64,000 nt of DNA from CAWEDP01 sp963807925. Its GTDB lineage: Bacteria > Acidobacteriota > Vicinamibacteria > Vicinamibacterales > CAVVIG01. The notes below the pieces were generated by a model. That model worked only from the letters and a program-made list of their open reading frames with translations, made no database searches and had not been told where the DNA came from. A program made the position numbers and the translations under genes. The stretch lies in NCBI GenBank assembly GCA_963807925.1, contig CAWEDP010000002.1, positions 744,001 to 808,000 of the forward strand, written 5' to 3'. Below, piece by piece: positions 1 through 9,607 of this stretch (position 1 is its first letter; the number at the start of each line of letters is the position of its first letter).

Positions 1-458
1 GCGCCACCGGTCTGGTCCGGGCCTGTCGCGACGCCAGTATCAGGTACGCGAAGGATCGGCGGACCTTCGGCGTGGAAATCGCGCAGCACCAGCTCGTCAA
101 GGAGATGCTGGCGCAGATGGAATCCGACTATCAGGCGTCGCGCCTGCTCTGGATGCGCGCCGGCTGGCTGAAGAACCTGGGACGCCGCAACACCCGCGAA
201 ACCGGCCTGGCGAAATGGTTCGCGACCGTCGCCTCGGAACGGGCGGCCGGCGACGCCGTCCAGATTCACGGCGCCAACGGCTACTCCGACGAGTACCCCG
301 TCGGCCGGTTCTACCGTAACTGCAAGGGCGCGGTCATCTACGAGGGCACCCGGGAGATCCACAAGCTGATGCAGGCCGACTACCTGCTCGGGTACCGGAC
401 CGACCGCGCCAGCCGGTGCGAGCTGCCTCCTTACCCGTACCCCGCCGGCGTGAAATGA
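1..458 (+). CDS. Acyl-CoA dehydrogenase, C-terminal part (5' truncated by window edge)
   Basis: The frame is open from base 3 to a TGA at 456-458, giving about 151 residues with no start inside the window. The sequence matches the C-terminal helical domain of flavin acyl-CoA dehydrogenases: a GVEIAQHQ stretch, then VQIHGANGYSDEYPV, then VIYEGTREIHKLMQ. In this family the last segment holds the glycine-rich FAD-contacting loop and the conserved TREI(H/Q) motif. Known members oxidise acyl-CoA to enoyl-CoA and pass electrons to ETF. Substrate specificity cannot be read because the catalytic-base region lies outside the window. The next gene starts about 145 bases downstream on the same strand, and operon membership is unclear. 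Confidence 0.88.
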   Translation, partial: ATGLVRACRDASIRYAKDRRTFGVEIAQHQLVKEMLAQMESDYQASRLLWMRAGWLKNLGRRNTRETGLAKWFATVASERAAGDAVQIHGANGYSDEYPVGRFYRNCKGAVIYEGTREIHKLMQADYLLGYRTDRASRCELPPYPYPAGVK

Positions 459-603
459 ATCGATCCCTTCCATCGTAATTCCGTTGCGAAGCCCGCAGTC
501 GGTCTCTGTTTCGGCTGTTGCTCTGTCGTTTCGTTGATTGTTTGCCTTTCGTGGAACGTGGCCCTGTGACGTCGGGCTTCGTCCGATTGCCTGCGGGCCG
601 CCT

Positions 604-1599
604 ATGAACTCTGACCTTTCTCTCGATTTCCTGCGCGTCGTCGAGCAGGCGGCCATCGCCTGCGCGCACACGATGGGGCAGGGCGACCGCCACAACTCGG
701 ATCATGTGGCGGTCGAGGCGATGCGCGCCGTGATGGACACCGTGCCCATCGACGGGACGATCGTGATCGGCGAGGGCGAACGAGACGAAGCGCCGATGCT
801 GTACATCGGCGAGAAGGTGGGGTTGGCGAACGCCGGCGACGCGGCGAGCGCGGACGGCCGCTACCAGGCGGTGGACATCGCCGTCGATCCGCTGGAAGGC
901 ACGAATCTGTGCGCCACCGGTGCGCCGAACGCCATCGCGGTGCTCGCGGCGGCCACCAAGGGGGGTCTGCTGCACGCGCCCGATCTCTACATGGAGAAGC
1001 TCGTCGTCGGGCCGAGCTCGAGCGACGCGGTGGATCTCGATGCTCCCGTGGCCCAGAACCTCGAGGCGATTGCGAAGTGCCTCGGCCGGCACGTCGAGGA
1101 TCTGGTGGTCGTAGTGCTCGAGCGCGATCGACACGCCAAGCTCATCGCCGACATCCGCGCGACCGGCGCGCGCATCCGGCTGATTGGCGACGGCGATCTC
1201 TCGGCGGGGATTGCCGCGGCGGTGGTCGGGTCGGGCGTGCATGCGGTGATGGGGACCGGTGGCGCGCCGGAAGGCGTCCTGTGCGCGGCCGCGATGCGAT
1301 GCCTGAACGGCGAGATCCTCGCGCGCCTCGTGGTCAGCAAGCCGGAGCACGAGGCGCGGTGCCGCGCCATGGGGATCGACGACGTCAGCAAGGTGTACCG
1401 CGCCCGCGACCTCGCGCCGGGCCGCTCGATCATCTTCGCGGCCACCGGCGTGACCGACGGCACGCTGATGCGGGGTGTGCGTTTCTTCGGCGAAGGGGTG
1501 CGCACCAGTTCGGTGATCATGCAGAACAACCCGCACCGCATCCGGTTCATCGACAGCATTCACGTCGCCGGCGACCGCAATGTCCGTATCAGGTTCTAA
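604..1599 (+). CDS. glpX: Class II fructose-1,6-bisphosphatase (GlpX type)
   Basis: The 331-residue protein has the usual length of GlpX enzymes, which hydrolyse fructose-1,6-bisphosphate in gluconeogenesis (some also take sedoheptulose bisphosphate) with divalent metal. Visible signatures are the metal-binding IGEGERDEAPMLYIGE segment, DPLEGT, and the GTGGAPEGVL substrate-binding segment. I chose ATG 604 (MNSDLSLDFLRVVEQAA) because it matches the family N-terminus. An in-frame start at 538 adds 22 residues with no resemblance to it. The GntR regulator begins 3 bases after the stop, so the two are probably co-transcribed. It is the only clear central carbon gene in a largely catabolic region. 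Confidence 0.93.
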   Translation: MNSDLSLDFLRVVEQAAIACAHTMGQGDRHNSDHVAVEAMRAVMDTVPIDGTIVIGEGERDEAPMLYIGEKVGLANAGDAASADGRYQAVDIAVDPLEGTNLCATGAPNAIAVLAAATKGGLLHAPDLYMEKLVVGPSSSDAVDLDAPVAQNLEAIAKCLGRHVEDLVVVVLERDRHAKLIADIRATGARIRLIGDGDLSAGIAAAVVGSGVHAVMGTGGAPEGVLCAAAMRCLNGEILARLVVSKPEHEARCRAMGIDDVSKVYRARDLAPGRSIIFAATGVTDGTLMRGVRFFGEGVRTSSVIMQNNPHRIRFIDSIHVAGDRNVRIRF

Positions 1600-1602
1600 C
1601 CT

Positions 1603-2367
1603 GTGAAAGTCGAGCCGATGAAAGACATACCCGAAGCCTCCAGCCTCGCGTCGGAAGCCTACGGCGTCGTCCGGCGCCGCATCGTTCGCGGCAAGGTGGG
1701 TCTGGGACAGGTCATCTCGCGGCGCAAGATTGCCGCCGAGCTCGGCATGAGCTTTCTCCCGGTGTCGATGGCGCTCCTGCGTCTCGAGTTCGAAGGGTTG
1801 CTCGAGAGCCGGCCGCGCGCCGGCACGCGCGTCCGTATCCCGTCGCCCGACGACGTGCGGGGGCATTACGTGGTTCGAGAGGCGCTGGAGGTCCAGGCGG
1901 CGAAGCTCTTCGCGGAAGAGGCAACGGCGCGCGAGCGGCTCGAGCTCAAGCAGCTGGCGGCGCGGGTCGATGCGCTGGCGGAGATTCCAGGCGACCGGGC
2001 CCTCTTCGTCGCCTCGCATCAGAAGCTCCACCGGCGCATCGCGGAGTGCACGCGCTGCCGGGCGCTGTCGGCGGCGCTCGAGCAGACCAACGTCCTGGCG
2101 TCCATGTGGTTCTGCGTGGCGCGTCAGCCATCGCCCGAGGACCCGAAGCGGCGGCACCAGGACCTCCTCGAGATCCTGTCGCATGGCACTGCCGAGGAGG
2201 CGGCGGCCGCGATGCGCGCGCACGTGGCCGTCGGTCTCCGGAGCACGCTGGCCGCCCTGGAGCCGTACTTCCGGCTGCGCAAGGTGAACGGCCAGACTTT
2301 TTCGCGCGTCGCCCGTCGTGCGCCGGCCGACCTCCAGGACTTCAAGATCGCCGCTGAAGTCGAGTAA
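1603..2367 (+). CDS. GntR-family transcriptional regulator with FCD ligand domain
   Basis: A 254-residue regulator. Residues about 15-80 form the winged helix: a SEAYGVVRRRI helix, the recognition helix around RRKIAAELGMSFLPVS, and the wing ending ESRPRAGTRVRIPS. Residues about 90-235 form the all-helical FCD effector domain of the FadR/VanR subfamily (GHYVVREALEVQAAKLFAEEA, then HQKLHRRIAECT). FCD regulators usually repress organic-acid or fatty-acid catabolic genes and release DNA when a small carboxylate binds. GTG 1603 is the longest start; ATG 1618 (MKDIPEAS) is also plausible. It follows glpX after 3 bases. Its targets are unknown, but the window holds two operator-like 16-bp palindromes (32620-32635 and 34124-34139) of the kind such dimers bind. 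Confidence 0.88.
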   Translation: MKVEPMKDIPEASSLASEAYGVVRRRIVRGKVGLGQVISRRKIAAELGMSFLPVSMALLRLEFEGLLESRPRAGTRVRIPSPDDVRGHYVVREALEVQAAKLFAEEATARERLELKQLAARVDALAEIPGDRALFVASHQKLHRRIAECTRCRALSAALEQTNVLASMWFCVARQPSPEDPKRRHQDLLEILSHGTAEEAAAAMRAHVAVGLRSTLAALEPYFRLRKVNGQTFSRVARRAPADLQDFKIAAEVE

Positions 2368-2384
2368 CTGCGGCTGCTGACGGC

Positions 2385-2999
2385 TCAGAGGGGCACGCCG
2401 GGGGCGTCGGATCCGGCGAGCCAGGCTCTGCCTTCGTCGTAGACCTTCTCGACGGCGGGGCCGCGCAGCCCGGGTAATCCGTCCTTCACGCTGAAGCCGT
2501 TCTTCGCCTGAAGGTACCCGAGATGCCGGTAGCCCTCGGGGAACCGGGCCAGCAGCGGCTTGTCCAGCACCACCGTCTCGCGGGGATCGACCGGATCGAG
2601 GCGATCCTTCTCGTAAATCGGCTGACGGCGGACGATGGCCCAGCGGCCGCCCCGTTTTTCGAAGAAATCGTAGAAGCGCCCGATGCAGACCACGTCGACC
2701 ATGACGCCGTCGAGCGGCGCGCGCTGCAGGATGTTCATCTTGACCTGCGAGATGGCGCGCGAGCCGTTGACGTCGCACGTCCAGCCGCCGAGCGAATGCA
2801 GGATGTTGACGCCGCGGTCGAAGCCTTCGCGGCTCACTTCGATGAAGCGGCTCGCCGGTCCCTGGAACCATGTGGCCGTCATCCACCCGTCGCTGTGCCA
2901 GACGGTGGCGAAGCGATCCCAGTCACCGGCATCGCGCCAGACCACCCAGTTCTCGACCGCCGCGCGGATGGCCATGCGATCTTCCCAGCCCTGATCCAT
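2385..2999 (-). CDS. SnoaL/NTF2-like fold protein
   Basis: 204 residues. The N-terminal 140 or so resemble the NTF2-like cone fold used by SnoaL cyclases, steroid isomerases and ring-hydroxylating dioxygenase small subunits: helix DRMAIRAAVENWVVWRDAGDWDRF, then WHSDGWMTATWFQG, then a FYDFFEKRGGRWAIVRRQP strand pair. The last 60 residues (LLARFPEGYRHLGYLQAKNGF and onward) are not part of that fold and resemble the tail of acidobacterial and proteobacterial SnoaL-like proteins near aromatic catabolic genes. No catalytic residue can be assigned. It lies 60 bases downstream of the FAH hydrolase on the same strand, so the two probably form an operon. Confidence 0.75.
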   Translation of the reverse strand: MDQGWEDRMAIRAAVENWVVWRDAGDWDRFATVWHSDGWMTATWFQGPASRFIEVSREGFDRGVNILHSLGGWTCDVNGSRAISQVKMNILQRAPLDGVMVDVVCIGRFYDFFEKRGGRWAIVRRQPIYEKDRLDPVDPRETVVLDKPLLARFPEGYRHLGYLQAKNGFSVKDGLPGLRGPAVEKVYDEGRAWLAGSDAPGVPL

Positions 3000-3059
3000 C
3001 TCATTGCCTCATCGGTTCTTCACGCAGGTCACGGGGCCCCCAACGCCTCGGTCGACGGG

Positions 3060-3974
3060 CTAGTTCTTCACGATTCTGTTGCGCATCATCCCGATGCCCT
3101 CGATCTCGGTTTCCATGACGTCGCCGTCCTTCATGTACTCGGGCGGCGTGCGGCCGAGGCCGACGCCTTCCGGGGTGCCGGTCGCGATGATGTCGCCCGG
3201 TTCGAGCGTCATTCCGCGCGACAGAAACTCGATGATGACGTCGATCGGGAAGATCATGTCGGCGGTGGTCGCGCGCTGCCGGGTCTCGCCGTTCAGCCGC
3301 AGCGAGATGCGCTTGGCCTGCGGATCGCCGAACTCGTCGGCGGTGACGACGAGCGGGCCCATCGGGCAGGTGCCGTCGAGGCTCTTGCCCTTGAACCACT
3401 GCAGATGTTTCAGCTGCAAATCGCGCGCCGACGTGTCGTTGACGATGGTGTAGCCGAAGACGTGTTGTCGCGCGGCGTCGCGCGTCACGTTCTTGCAGCG
3501 GCTGCCGATGATCACACCGAGCTCCGCCTCGTAATCCATCTGCTCGGTCACCTCCGGCTCCCAGACGACATCGTCGAACGGGCCGTTGACGCTGGTCGGC
3601 GCTTTGGTGAAGAACACCGGGACCTCCGGAATCTTGAACTGCCGCTCGCGGGCGCGGGACGACTCCTGCGCGTGGCTCGCGTAGTTGAGGCCGAGGCAGA
3701 AGACGTTCTTCCGCGGGCGCGGGATCGGCGCATGGAGGGTGACCTGCTCGAGCCGCAGCGGCGGAGTCGTCGGCGAGGCGAACGCGCGATCGACGAGCGT
3801 GGAGGCTCGACGCCAGGCCACCGGTCCGGCCTCGATGAGCGCGAGCAGGCTGGTCGGCGCGGGACCGGTCCAGTCGCCGGCGACGGCCGTGGTGACGTCA
3901 ACGACCTCGTTGCCGCGCACAGCGCCGAGCCGGAAGGTCGGGTCGTCCTGGAGCGAAAACGTCGCGTATCTCAT
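3060..3974 (-). CDS. Fumarylacetoacetate hydrolase (FAH) family protein
   Basis: 304 residues from the start MRYATFSLQDDP at 3974; a longer in-frame ATG at 4025 adds 17 unrelated residues. It has an N-terminal domain of about 80 residues and then the FAH catalytic domain: VFCLGLNYASHAQES, the metal-ligand segment YEAELGVIIG, the DTSARDLQ loop, KSLDGTCPMGP, and the C-terminal TGTPEGVG. Known members cleave C-C bonds in fumarylacetoacetate, fumarylpyruvate or acylpyruvates, or hydrate/decarboxylate 2-oxo-dienoates, using Mg2+ or Mn2+. It sits upstream of the SnoaL-like gene and is a second FAH paralogue besides 11543-12400. The exact substrate is not determinable; a role late in aromatic ring cleavage is the best inference. 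Confidence 0.88.
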   Translation of the reverse strand: MRYATFSLQDDPTFRLGAVRGNEVVDVTTAVAGDWTGPAPTSLLALIEAGPVAWRRASTLVDRAFASPTTPPLRLEQVTLHAPIPRPRKNVFCLGLNYASHAQESSRARERQFKIPEVPVFFTKAPTSVNGPFDDVVWEPEVTEQMDYEAELGVIIGSRCKNVTRDAARQHVFGYTIVNDTSARDLQLKHLQWFKGKSLDGTCPMGPLVVTADEFGDPQAKRISLRLNGETRQRATTADMIFPIDVIIEFLSRGMTLEPGDIIATGTPEGVGLGRTPPEYMKDGDVMETEIEGIGMMRNRIVKN

Positions 3975-4168
3975 CGCGGTCCTCTCGTCGTTCGCCCGCG
4001 TGGACGAAGCCTGCGCCGATCGCACGGTCGGGCGCGAGATTGGTGTCCGCGGTCGACGAATCAGGGACCGGTAGCGTGACGCGCCAGGACGGGATTGTCA
4101 AACCTCCGGTGCGATCTGAAACGTTGGATCCGCCCCGTTTTTCCGCCCGTTGCGACGCGGTCTCCGCG

Positions 4169-4196
4169 TTGACAAGGTGTGGTCACCTGTTATACT
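4169..4196 (+). promoter_or_regulatory. Sigma70-type promoter with inverted repeat in the spacer
   Basis: A perfect TTGACA (4169-4174) is followed after 16 bases by TATACT (4191-4196), close to the sigma70 consensus and unusual in GC-rich DNA. The spacer contains an inverted repeat with arms AGGTG (4175-4179) and CACCT (4184-4188), so a repressor bound there would block both elements. The receptor gene starts 60 bases downstream. Confidence 0.72.
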
Positions 4197-4256
4197 CGCG
4201 CCGTTTTTGCAGTCATTTCACCGTCGATGGACTCGCCCGCCTGGGAGAGGAGGCGT

Positions 4257-7200
4257 ATGAAGCGCGTTCTGAAGGCTATCGCCTGTGGTGGCCTGCTCGT
4301 CCTGCTGACCGCCACGCTGGCGCTGGCGCAGGCCGGCGCCACGGCGCAGATCACCGGAACCGTCAAGGACCCCAGCGGCGGCGTGCTGCCGGGTGCCACC
4401 GTGGCCATCACCCAGACGCAGACCGGGTTCAGGCGCGAAGTCGTCACCGATGCGAACGGTCTGTTTTCGTTCCCGAGCATTCCGATCGGCCCGTACCGGC
4501 TCGAGGCGACGCTGCAGGGCTTCCGCACGACCGCGCTGACCGACATCGTCCTGCAGGTGAACAGCAGTCCCGTGATTCCCGTGATCCTGCAGATCGGCGA
4601 GGTCGCGGAGACGATCACCGTGACCGGCAGCACCCCGATGGTCGAGACGCGCAGTCTGGGCGTCGGTCAGGTGCTCGACAACAAGAAGATCCTCGATCTG
4701 CCGATCAACGGCCGCAACCCCGCCGATCTGCTGGCGACGCTGCCCGCCTCGGTCCCGCAGCCGCAGAGCAATGCGAGCAGCCGCAGCATGCAGGGCGGCG
4801 TGTCGTACTCGCTGGCCGGCGGGCTGGCGTTCGGCGTGGCGTACACGCTCGACGGCGCGACTCACAACAACCCGTACGACAACCTCAACCTGCCGCTTCC
4901 GTTTCCCGACGCGCTCCAGGAGTTCCGGGCGGAAACCAGCTCGCTCACCGCGCAGAACGGGATGCATTCGGGCGGCGCGGTGAACGCGGTCACCAAGTCG
5001 GGCACCAACCAGTTCCGCGGCGACGCCTTCGAGTTCTTCCGGCACCACGGCATGAACGCCACCGATCCGTTCGCCGCCAAGGACGCCAGCGGCAACCCGA
5101 AAGACGATGGGTTGAAGCGCAATCAGTACGGCGCGACCCTCGGTGGCCCGATCAGAGCGGATCGTCTGTTCTTCTTCGCCGGCTACCAGGGAACCAATAC
5201 GCGCGTGAATCCCACCGACAACAACGCATTCGTGCCGACGGCGGCGATGCTCGCCGGTGATTTCACGGCGTACGCGTCGGCCGCGTGCAACAACGGCACC
5301 GCCGTCACCCTGCGTTCGGTCGGCAGCCAGGTGTTCGTCAACAACCGCATCGATCCGTCGCTCCTCAGTCCCGCGGCGCTCCGCATCGCGAGCAAGCTGC
5401 CGAGCACGACCGACCCGTGCGGGCGCGTCCAGTACGGCCAGCCGGCGTCGACCGACGACGGTCAGGTACATCGGCAAGCTGGACTTCCAGGTGAGCCCCA
5501 AGCACTCGCTGTTCGGCCGCTATATCGCGTACAAGGTCCTGACCCCGCCGCCCTACAGCCTCGACGCGGCGCAGCAGAACCTGCTGGTCACGCGCACCGG
5601 CGGCCGGGACAATCTCGCGCAGATGGTCACGATGGGAGAGAACTTCGTCCTGAACCCCACGACGCTGAACGCCGTGCGGTTCGCGTTCAACCGGACGGCC
5701 ATCCACCGCACCAGCACGAACTTCTTCTCGGCCCCGTCGGTCGGCGTCAACATCTACAGTTATCTCCCCGACTACATGCTCTTGACGGTCGCCCCGAACG
5801 GATTCCAGCTGGGCGGCGGCACCGAGAGCGAGTCGACGTTCAACACCAACGAGTGGCAGGTGAGTGACGATGTCACGCTGGTGCGCGGCGGCCACCAGTA
5901 CGCGTTTGGCGCGAACGTGGCCCACTGGACCTCGCTGTCGCTGGCCAACGTGCGGTCGCCCGGACAACTGTCGATCGACGCGAACAAGACGGGCCTCGCG
6001 CTGGCCGATTTCCTGCTCGGGCGGCTCGCCGACACCAACGGCCTGCAGCAGGCGGCGCCCAATACCCTGGACATGCAGGAGGCCTATCTGGGCCTGTACG
6101 CGCAGGACACGTGGCGGCTCGGTTCAAAGCTGACGCTGAACTACGGCCTCCGATGGGAGCCGTTCTTCCCGCAGCAGCTTCGCAACGGCGCCGTGTACCA
6201 GTTCGACTCCTCGCGGTTCCAGCAGAACGTCCACAGCACCGTGTTTCCGAACGCGCCGGCGGGCCTGTACTTCCCGGGGGATCCCGGGTTCCCGACCAAG
6301 GCCGGCATGTTGACGCAGTGGAACAACCTCGGCCCGCGGGTCGGTCTGGCCTGGGACCCGACCGGCGGCGGCAGGACGTCGGTTCGGGCCTCGTACGGCC
6401 GGTCGTTCGAGTTCGTGAACGGGCAGTTCCACCTGAACACGTCGGTCGCGCCGCCGTGGGGATCGGAAGTGCGCCTCAACAACCCGCCGGGAGGGCTCGA
6501 CAATCCGTTCCTCGGGAATCCGGGTGGACAGTCGAACATCTTTCCGGTCACCTTCGATCAGAACGCGCCGTTCTCGCTCAACGGCCCGTTCCTGAGTCTC
6601 AGCGACGACATGACGACGACGCGCGTGCACCTGTGGAACGTCACCGTCGAGCGGCAGGTCGGGCAGCGGTGGTTCGCCTCGGCGGGCTACGTCGGCAGCA
6701 AGACGAACAACATCTGGGAATCGATGCCGCTCAACAACGGCATCTTCGATCCGGCGGTCACCGGCGTGACCGCGACCGCGGCGAACCTGAACGCGCGCCG
6801 GCCGTTCACGCTCGCGGACCCGGTCAACGGGAAGTACTACGGGTTCGTGGACATGTACGTGACCGACGGCACCCAGCATTACAACGGAATGCTGCTGTCG
6901 ATCCGCGGCACCGGCAAGTACGGCTCGACCGTGAACGCCAACTACACGCTGTCGCACTGCTACGGGTCGCCCGACGGCAACGGCGGCGGCACGACCAACG
7001 TGTCGGTCGGCTACAACAACCCGGCGGATCCGCACTTCGACGATGGCAACTGCACGGCGGACCGGTTGCACAACTTCGCGCTGCAGGCGACCATCGAGTC
7101 GCCGCGGCTCGAGGGCGCGGCCATGCGGGCGGCGTTCTCGGGCTGGCGCGCCGTCGGCAGCTTCCGGGCGACGACCGGCCCATGGCTGACGATCGCGACC

Positions 7201-7596
7201 GGCGTGGACCGCGCGTTGAACGGCCAGACCGGTACGCAGCGCGTCAACCAGGTGTCCGACAGCGTGTACCTGGATCAGTCCGTGAACCCGGCGAACGGAT
7301 TCATTCGCTACCTCGACCCCAACGCGTTCGCGCAGCCGGCGCTCGGGACGCTGGGCACGATGCCGCGCAACTCGGTCCGCGGGCCCGGCTTCAAGAACCT
7401 CGATTTCGCGGTCAGCCGTGCCTTCCAGGTGGGTGGCGCCCGGAGCATCGAGGTGCGTGTGGAATCGTTCAACCTGTTCAACTGGTTCAACCTGGGCGCG
7501 CCGTCGACGAATCGCAACGCCGCGACGTTCGGACAAATCTCGTCGATTACCGGCACGCCCAGGATCATGCAGTTGGCGGTAAAGTACGTCTTCTAG
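4257..7596 (+). CDS. TonB-dependent receptor, Oar-like, with CarboxypepD_reg-like domain (one apparent frameshift)
   Basis: About 1112 residues if one base is removed. ATG 4257 follows a GAGAGGAGG ribosome site; the signal peptide runs to about residue 24 (LLVLLTATLALAQA). Next comes a carboxypeptidase-regulatory-like beta-sandwich (ITGTVKDPSGGVLPGATV), then a plug domain (NGRNPADLLATLP; NAVTKSGTNQFRGDAFEF), then a long outer-membrane barrel ending in the terminal aromatic motif LAVKYVF. Such receptors import or bind large substrates using TonB energy. The frame breaks at 5465-5466: deleting one G in CAGGTAC gives DDGQYIGKLDFQ and joins the halves cleanly, so a sequencing error is likelier than a real break. 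It heads an operon with three genes downstream (7636, 8528, 9607) and has a strong promoter at 4169-4196. Confidence 0.9.
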
Positions 7597-7635
7597 GAAT
7601 CCGAGGACGGACAGGGAGATACGCCGGAGGCTCGT

Positions 7636-8487
7636 ATGACGAAGCTGGGACGGGCGGTCGGCGGCGCCTGCACGCTGCTGGCGGCGCTCGCGATCAGCCG
7701 ACCGGCCCGCGCGCAGATGGAATTCTCCGGCGAGTGGGCCGCGGTGCAGGACGAGGACAATACCGGCAACCCGTACGTCGGCGAGTTCCTCGGCATCCCG
7801 ATGAGCCGGGCGGGCAGCCTCCGGGCCCAGGCGTGGAACGCCTCGCTCTACACGCTGCCTGAATGGCAGTGCCGGCCGCACGGCGCGATGTACATCACGC
7901 GCGGGCCCTCGCAGCTGCGAATCTGGAAAGAAGTGGATCCGATCTCCCGCCAGATCACCGCGTACCATGCGGAATGGTTGCGGTCGGTGGACAATCCGTA
8001 CTACATGGACGGCCGCCCGCGGCCCAACGACATGGCGCCGCACACCTGGGGCGGCTTTTCCACCGCCGTGTTCGAAGGCGAGATGCTCAGAATCACCACG
8101 ACCCACCTCAAGGAGGACTACTACCGCCGGAACGGCGTTCCCTCGAGCGACCGCGCCACGCTGACGCAGTACTGGATCCGCCGGGGCGACTATCTCACCT
8201 GGGTCACGATTGCCTCCGACCCGCTGTACCTGACCGAGCCCATGATTCGGAGCAGCGAGTATCGCTTCGCGGCGAACCAGCAGATTCCGCCCTATCCGTG
8301 CACTTCGGTCGAAGAGGTCGCGCGCGAGCAGGGGGTGGTGCCGCATCACCTGCCGGGCACCAATCCGTTCCTCAGGGAGTTCGGGGAGAAATACAACCTG
8401 CCGGCCGAGGTGACGCTCGGCGGCGCGGATACGATGTATCCCGAGCTGGCGAGAAAGATTCAACGGGAGCGGAATCTACGGAAGTGA
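7636..8487 (+). CDS. Secreted protein of unknown function, acidobacterial family (paralogue 1)
   Basis: 283 residues with a signal peptide to about residue 26 (LLAALAISRPARAQ). No enzyme motif is recognised. The central part (THLKEDYYRRNGVP, then ATLTQYWIRRGDYLTW, then TIASDPLYLTEP) aligns with the proteins at 9607-10461 and 31724-32578, which makes this a family with three copies in the window. The common pattern is a VxTT strand, a turn with NGxP, a TLTExxxR strand and DPxYLTxP. It starts 39 bases after the TonB receptor and precedes the MBL-fold gene by about 40 bases, so it probably belongs to the receptor operon and acts in the periplasm or on the outer membrane. Function unknown. Confidence 0.78.
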   Translation: MTKLGRAVGGACTLLAALAISRPARAQMEFSGEWAAVQDEDNTGNPYVGEFLGIPMSRAGSLRAQAWNASLYTLPEWQCRPHGAMYITRGPSQLRIWKEVDPISRQITAYHAEWLRSVDNPYYMDGRPRPNDMAPHTWGGFSTAVFEGEMLRITTTHLKEDYYRRNGVPSSDRATLTQYWIRRGDYLTWVTIASDPLYLTEPMIRSSEYRFAANQQIPPYPCTSVEEVAREQGVVPHHLPGTNPFLREFGEKYNLPAEVTLGGADTMYPELARKIQRERNLRK

Positions 8488-8527
8488 TCGCAGGACGAAC
8501 CGGGGCTCGCACTCTCGAGGAGCGGTT

Positions 8528-9607
8528 GTGACCAGACAGACCACCGTGCTCGCGCTTGCCCTCGCCCTGGCGCCGGGCATCGCGCGGCCGGCCCGGCAGG
8601 CGCGTCCGGGGCAGAGCCCGCCGGCCGAAGGCGCGCGGATCGAGATCACGCCGGTCCGCGAGAACATCTGGGTGCTCTCGGGCGCAGGCGCGAACATCGT
8701 GGCGTCGGTCGGGCCCGACGGCGTGTTCCTGGTGGACAGCGGGCTGGAGCAGAACGCAGGGTCCGTGCTGGCCGCGATCGCGGACCTGCAGCGGAAGCTC
8801 GAGTTCCGGCCTCCGCCCGTCGAACACTTCGCCGCCGAAGGCCACTTCTCGACATTGCTCGAGCCGTACTACCGCACCCAGCCGCCCAAGCCGATTCGTT
8901 ACATCGCGAATACGACGTTCGCGCCGGATCACATCGGCGGCAACGAGAAGCTCCGGCTCGCAGGACGAACGTTCACCGGCGGCAACGTGGCCGGTGAGAT
9001 CGACGCCGCCAACGAAGGCGCGGCGATTCTCGGGCACGAAGAGCTCGTCGACCGCATGGTGAAGGCGAAATATCCGACCCAGGCGCTCCCGATCGAGACC
9101 TTCTTCGGCGACTACATGAAGCTCAGTCACTTCTTCAACGGCGAGGGCATCGTGTTGTACCGCGCCGCTGCCGCCAGCACCGACAGCGACAGCATCGTCG
9201 ATTTCCGGCGGTCCGACGTGTTCGCCACGGGCGACGTGTTCCGGATGTCCGCCTACCCGATGATCGATGTCGAGAAGGGCGGGAGCATTCAAGGAATCCT
9301 TGCCGCGCTCAACCGGCTCGTGGACATGGCCGTCGCCGAGTTCCGGACCGAGGGGGGCACGATGTTCGTCGGCGGACACGGCCGCATCGGCGATCTCGCC
9401 GATCTGACGTACTACCGCGACATGTGCACGATCATCCGCGACCGGGTGCAGGACATGGTCAAGAAGAACATGACCCTCGCCCAGGTCGAAGCCGCGAAAC
9501 CGACGGAGGACTGGGATCCGCGCTTCGGCACCGATCCGGCGTGGACGCCGGCCATGTTCGTGGAAGCCGTCTACAAGGGCCTGACGGCGGCACCGCCGAA
9601 GCAGTGA
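8528..9607 (+). CDS. Metallo-beta-lactamase-fold secreted protein with degenerate metal motif
   Basis: 359 residues from GTG 8528 (GAGGAG 5 bases upstream), with a hydrophobic N-terminal segment LALALALAPGIARPA that looks like a signal peptide. The MBL fold is visible: ENIWVLSGAGANIVASVGPDG, FLVDSG, FATGDVF and the late GGHGRIGD. The defining HxHxDH motif reads T130-F-A132-P-D134-H135 followed by IGGN, so the two leading histidines are replaced by Thr and Ala while DH is kept. In known hydrolases of this fold those histidines bind the first zinc. The protein may be a one-metal enzyme or a binding protein. Its stop overlaps the next ATG by one base (TGATG). Confidence 0.8.
   Translation: MTRQTTVLALALALAPGIARPARQARPGQSPPAEGARIEITPVRENIWVLSGAGANIVASVGPDGVFLVDSGLEQNAGSVLAAIADLQRKLEFRPPPVEHFAAEGHFSTLLEPYYRTQPPKPIRYIANTTFAPDHIGGNEKLRLAGRTFTGGNVAGEIDAANEGAAILGHEELVDRMVKAKYPTQALPIETFFGDYMKLSHFFNGEGIVLYRAAAASTDSDSIVDFRRSDVFATGDVFRMSAYPMIDVEKGGSIQGILAALNRLVDMAVAEFRTEGGTMFVGGHGRIGDLADLTYYRDMCTIIRDRVQDMVKKNMTLAQVEAAKPTEDWDPRFGTDPAWTPAMFVEAVYKGLTAAPPKQ

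Noticed and set aside
1590..1601. AGGTTCTAACCT at the glpX stop as an operator or terminator
   Set aside because: Short arms, inside coding sequence and followed at once by the next start.
334..2886. An 850-residue minus-strand frame over glpX and the GntR gene
   Set aside because: Shadow of GlpX and GntR coding sequence, with low-complexity Arg/His-rich translation.
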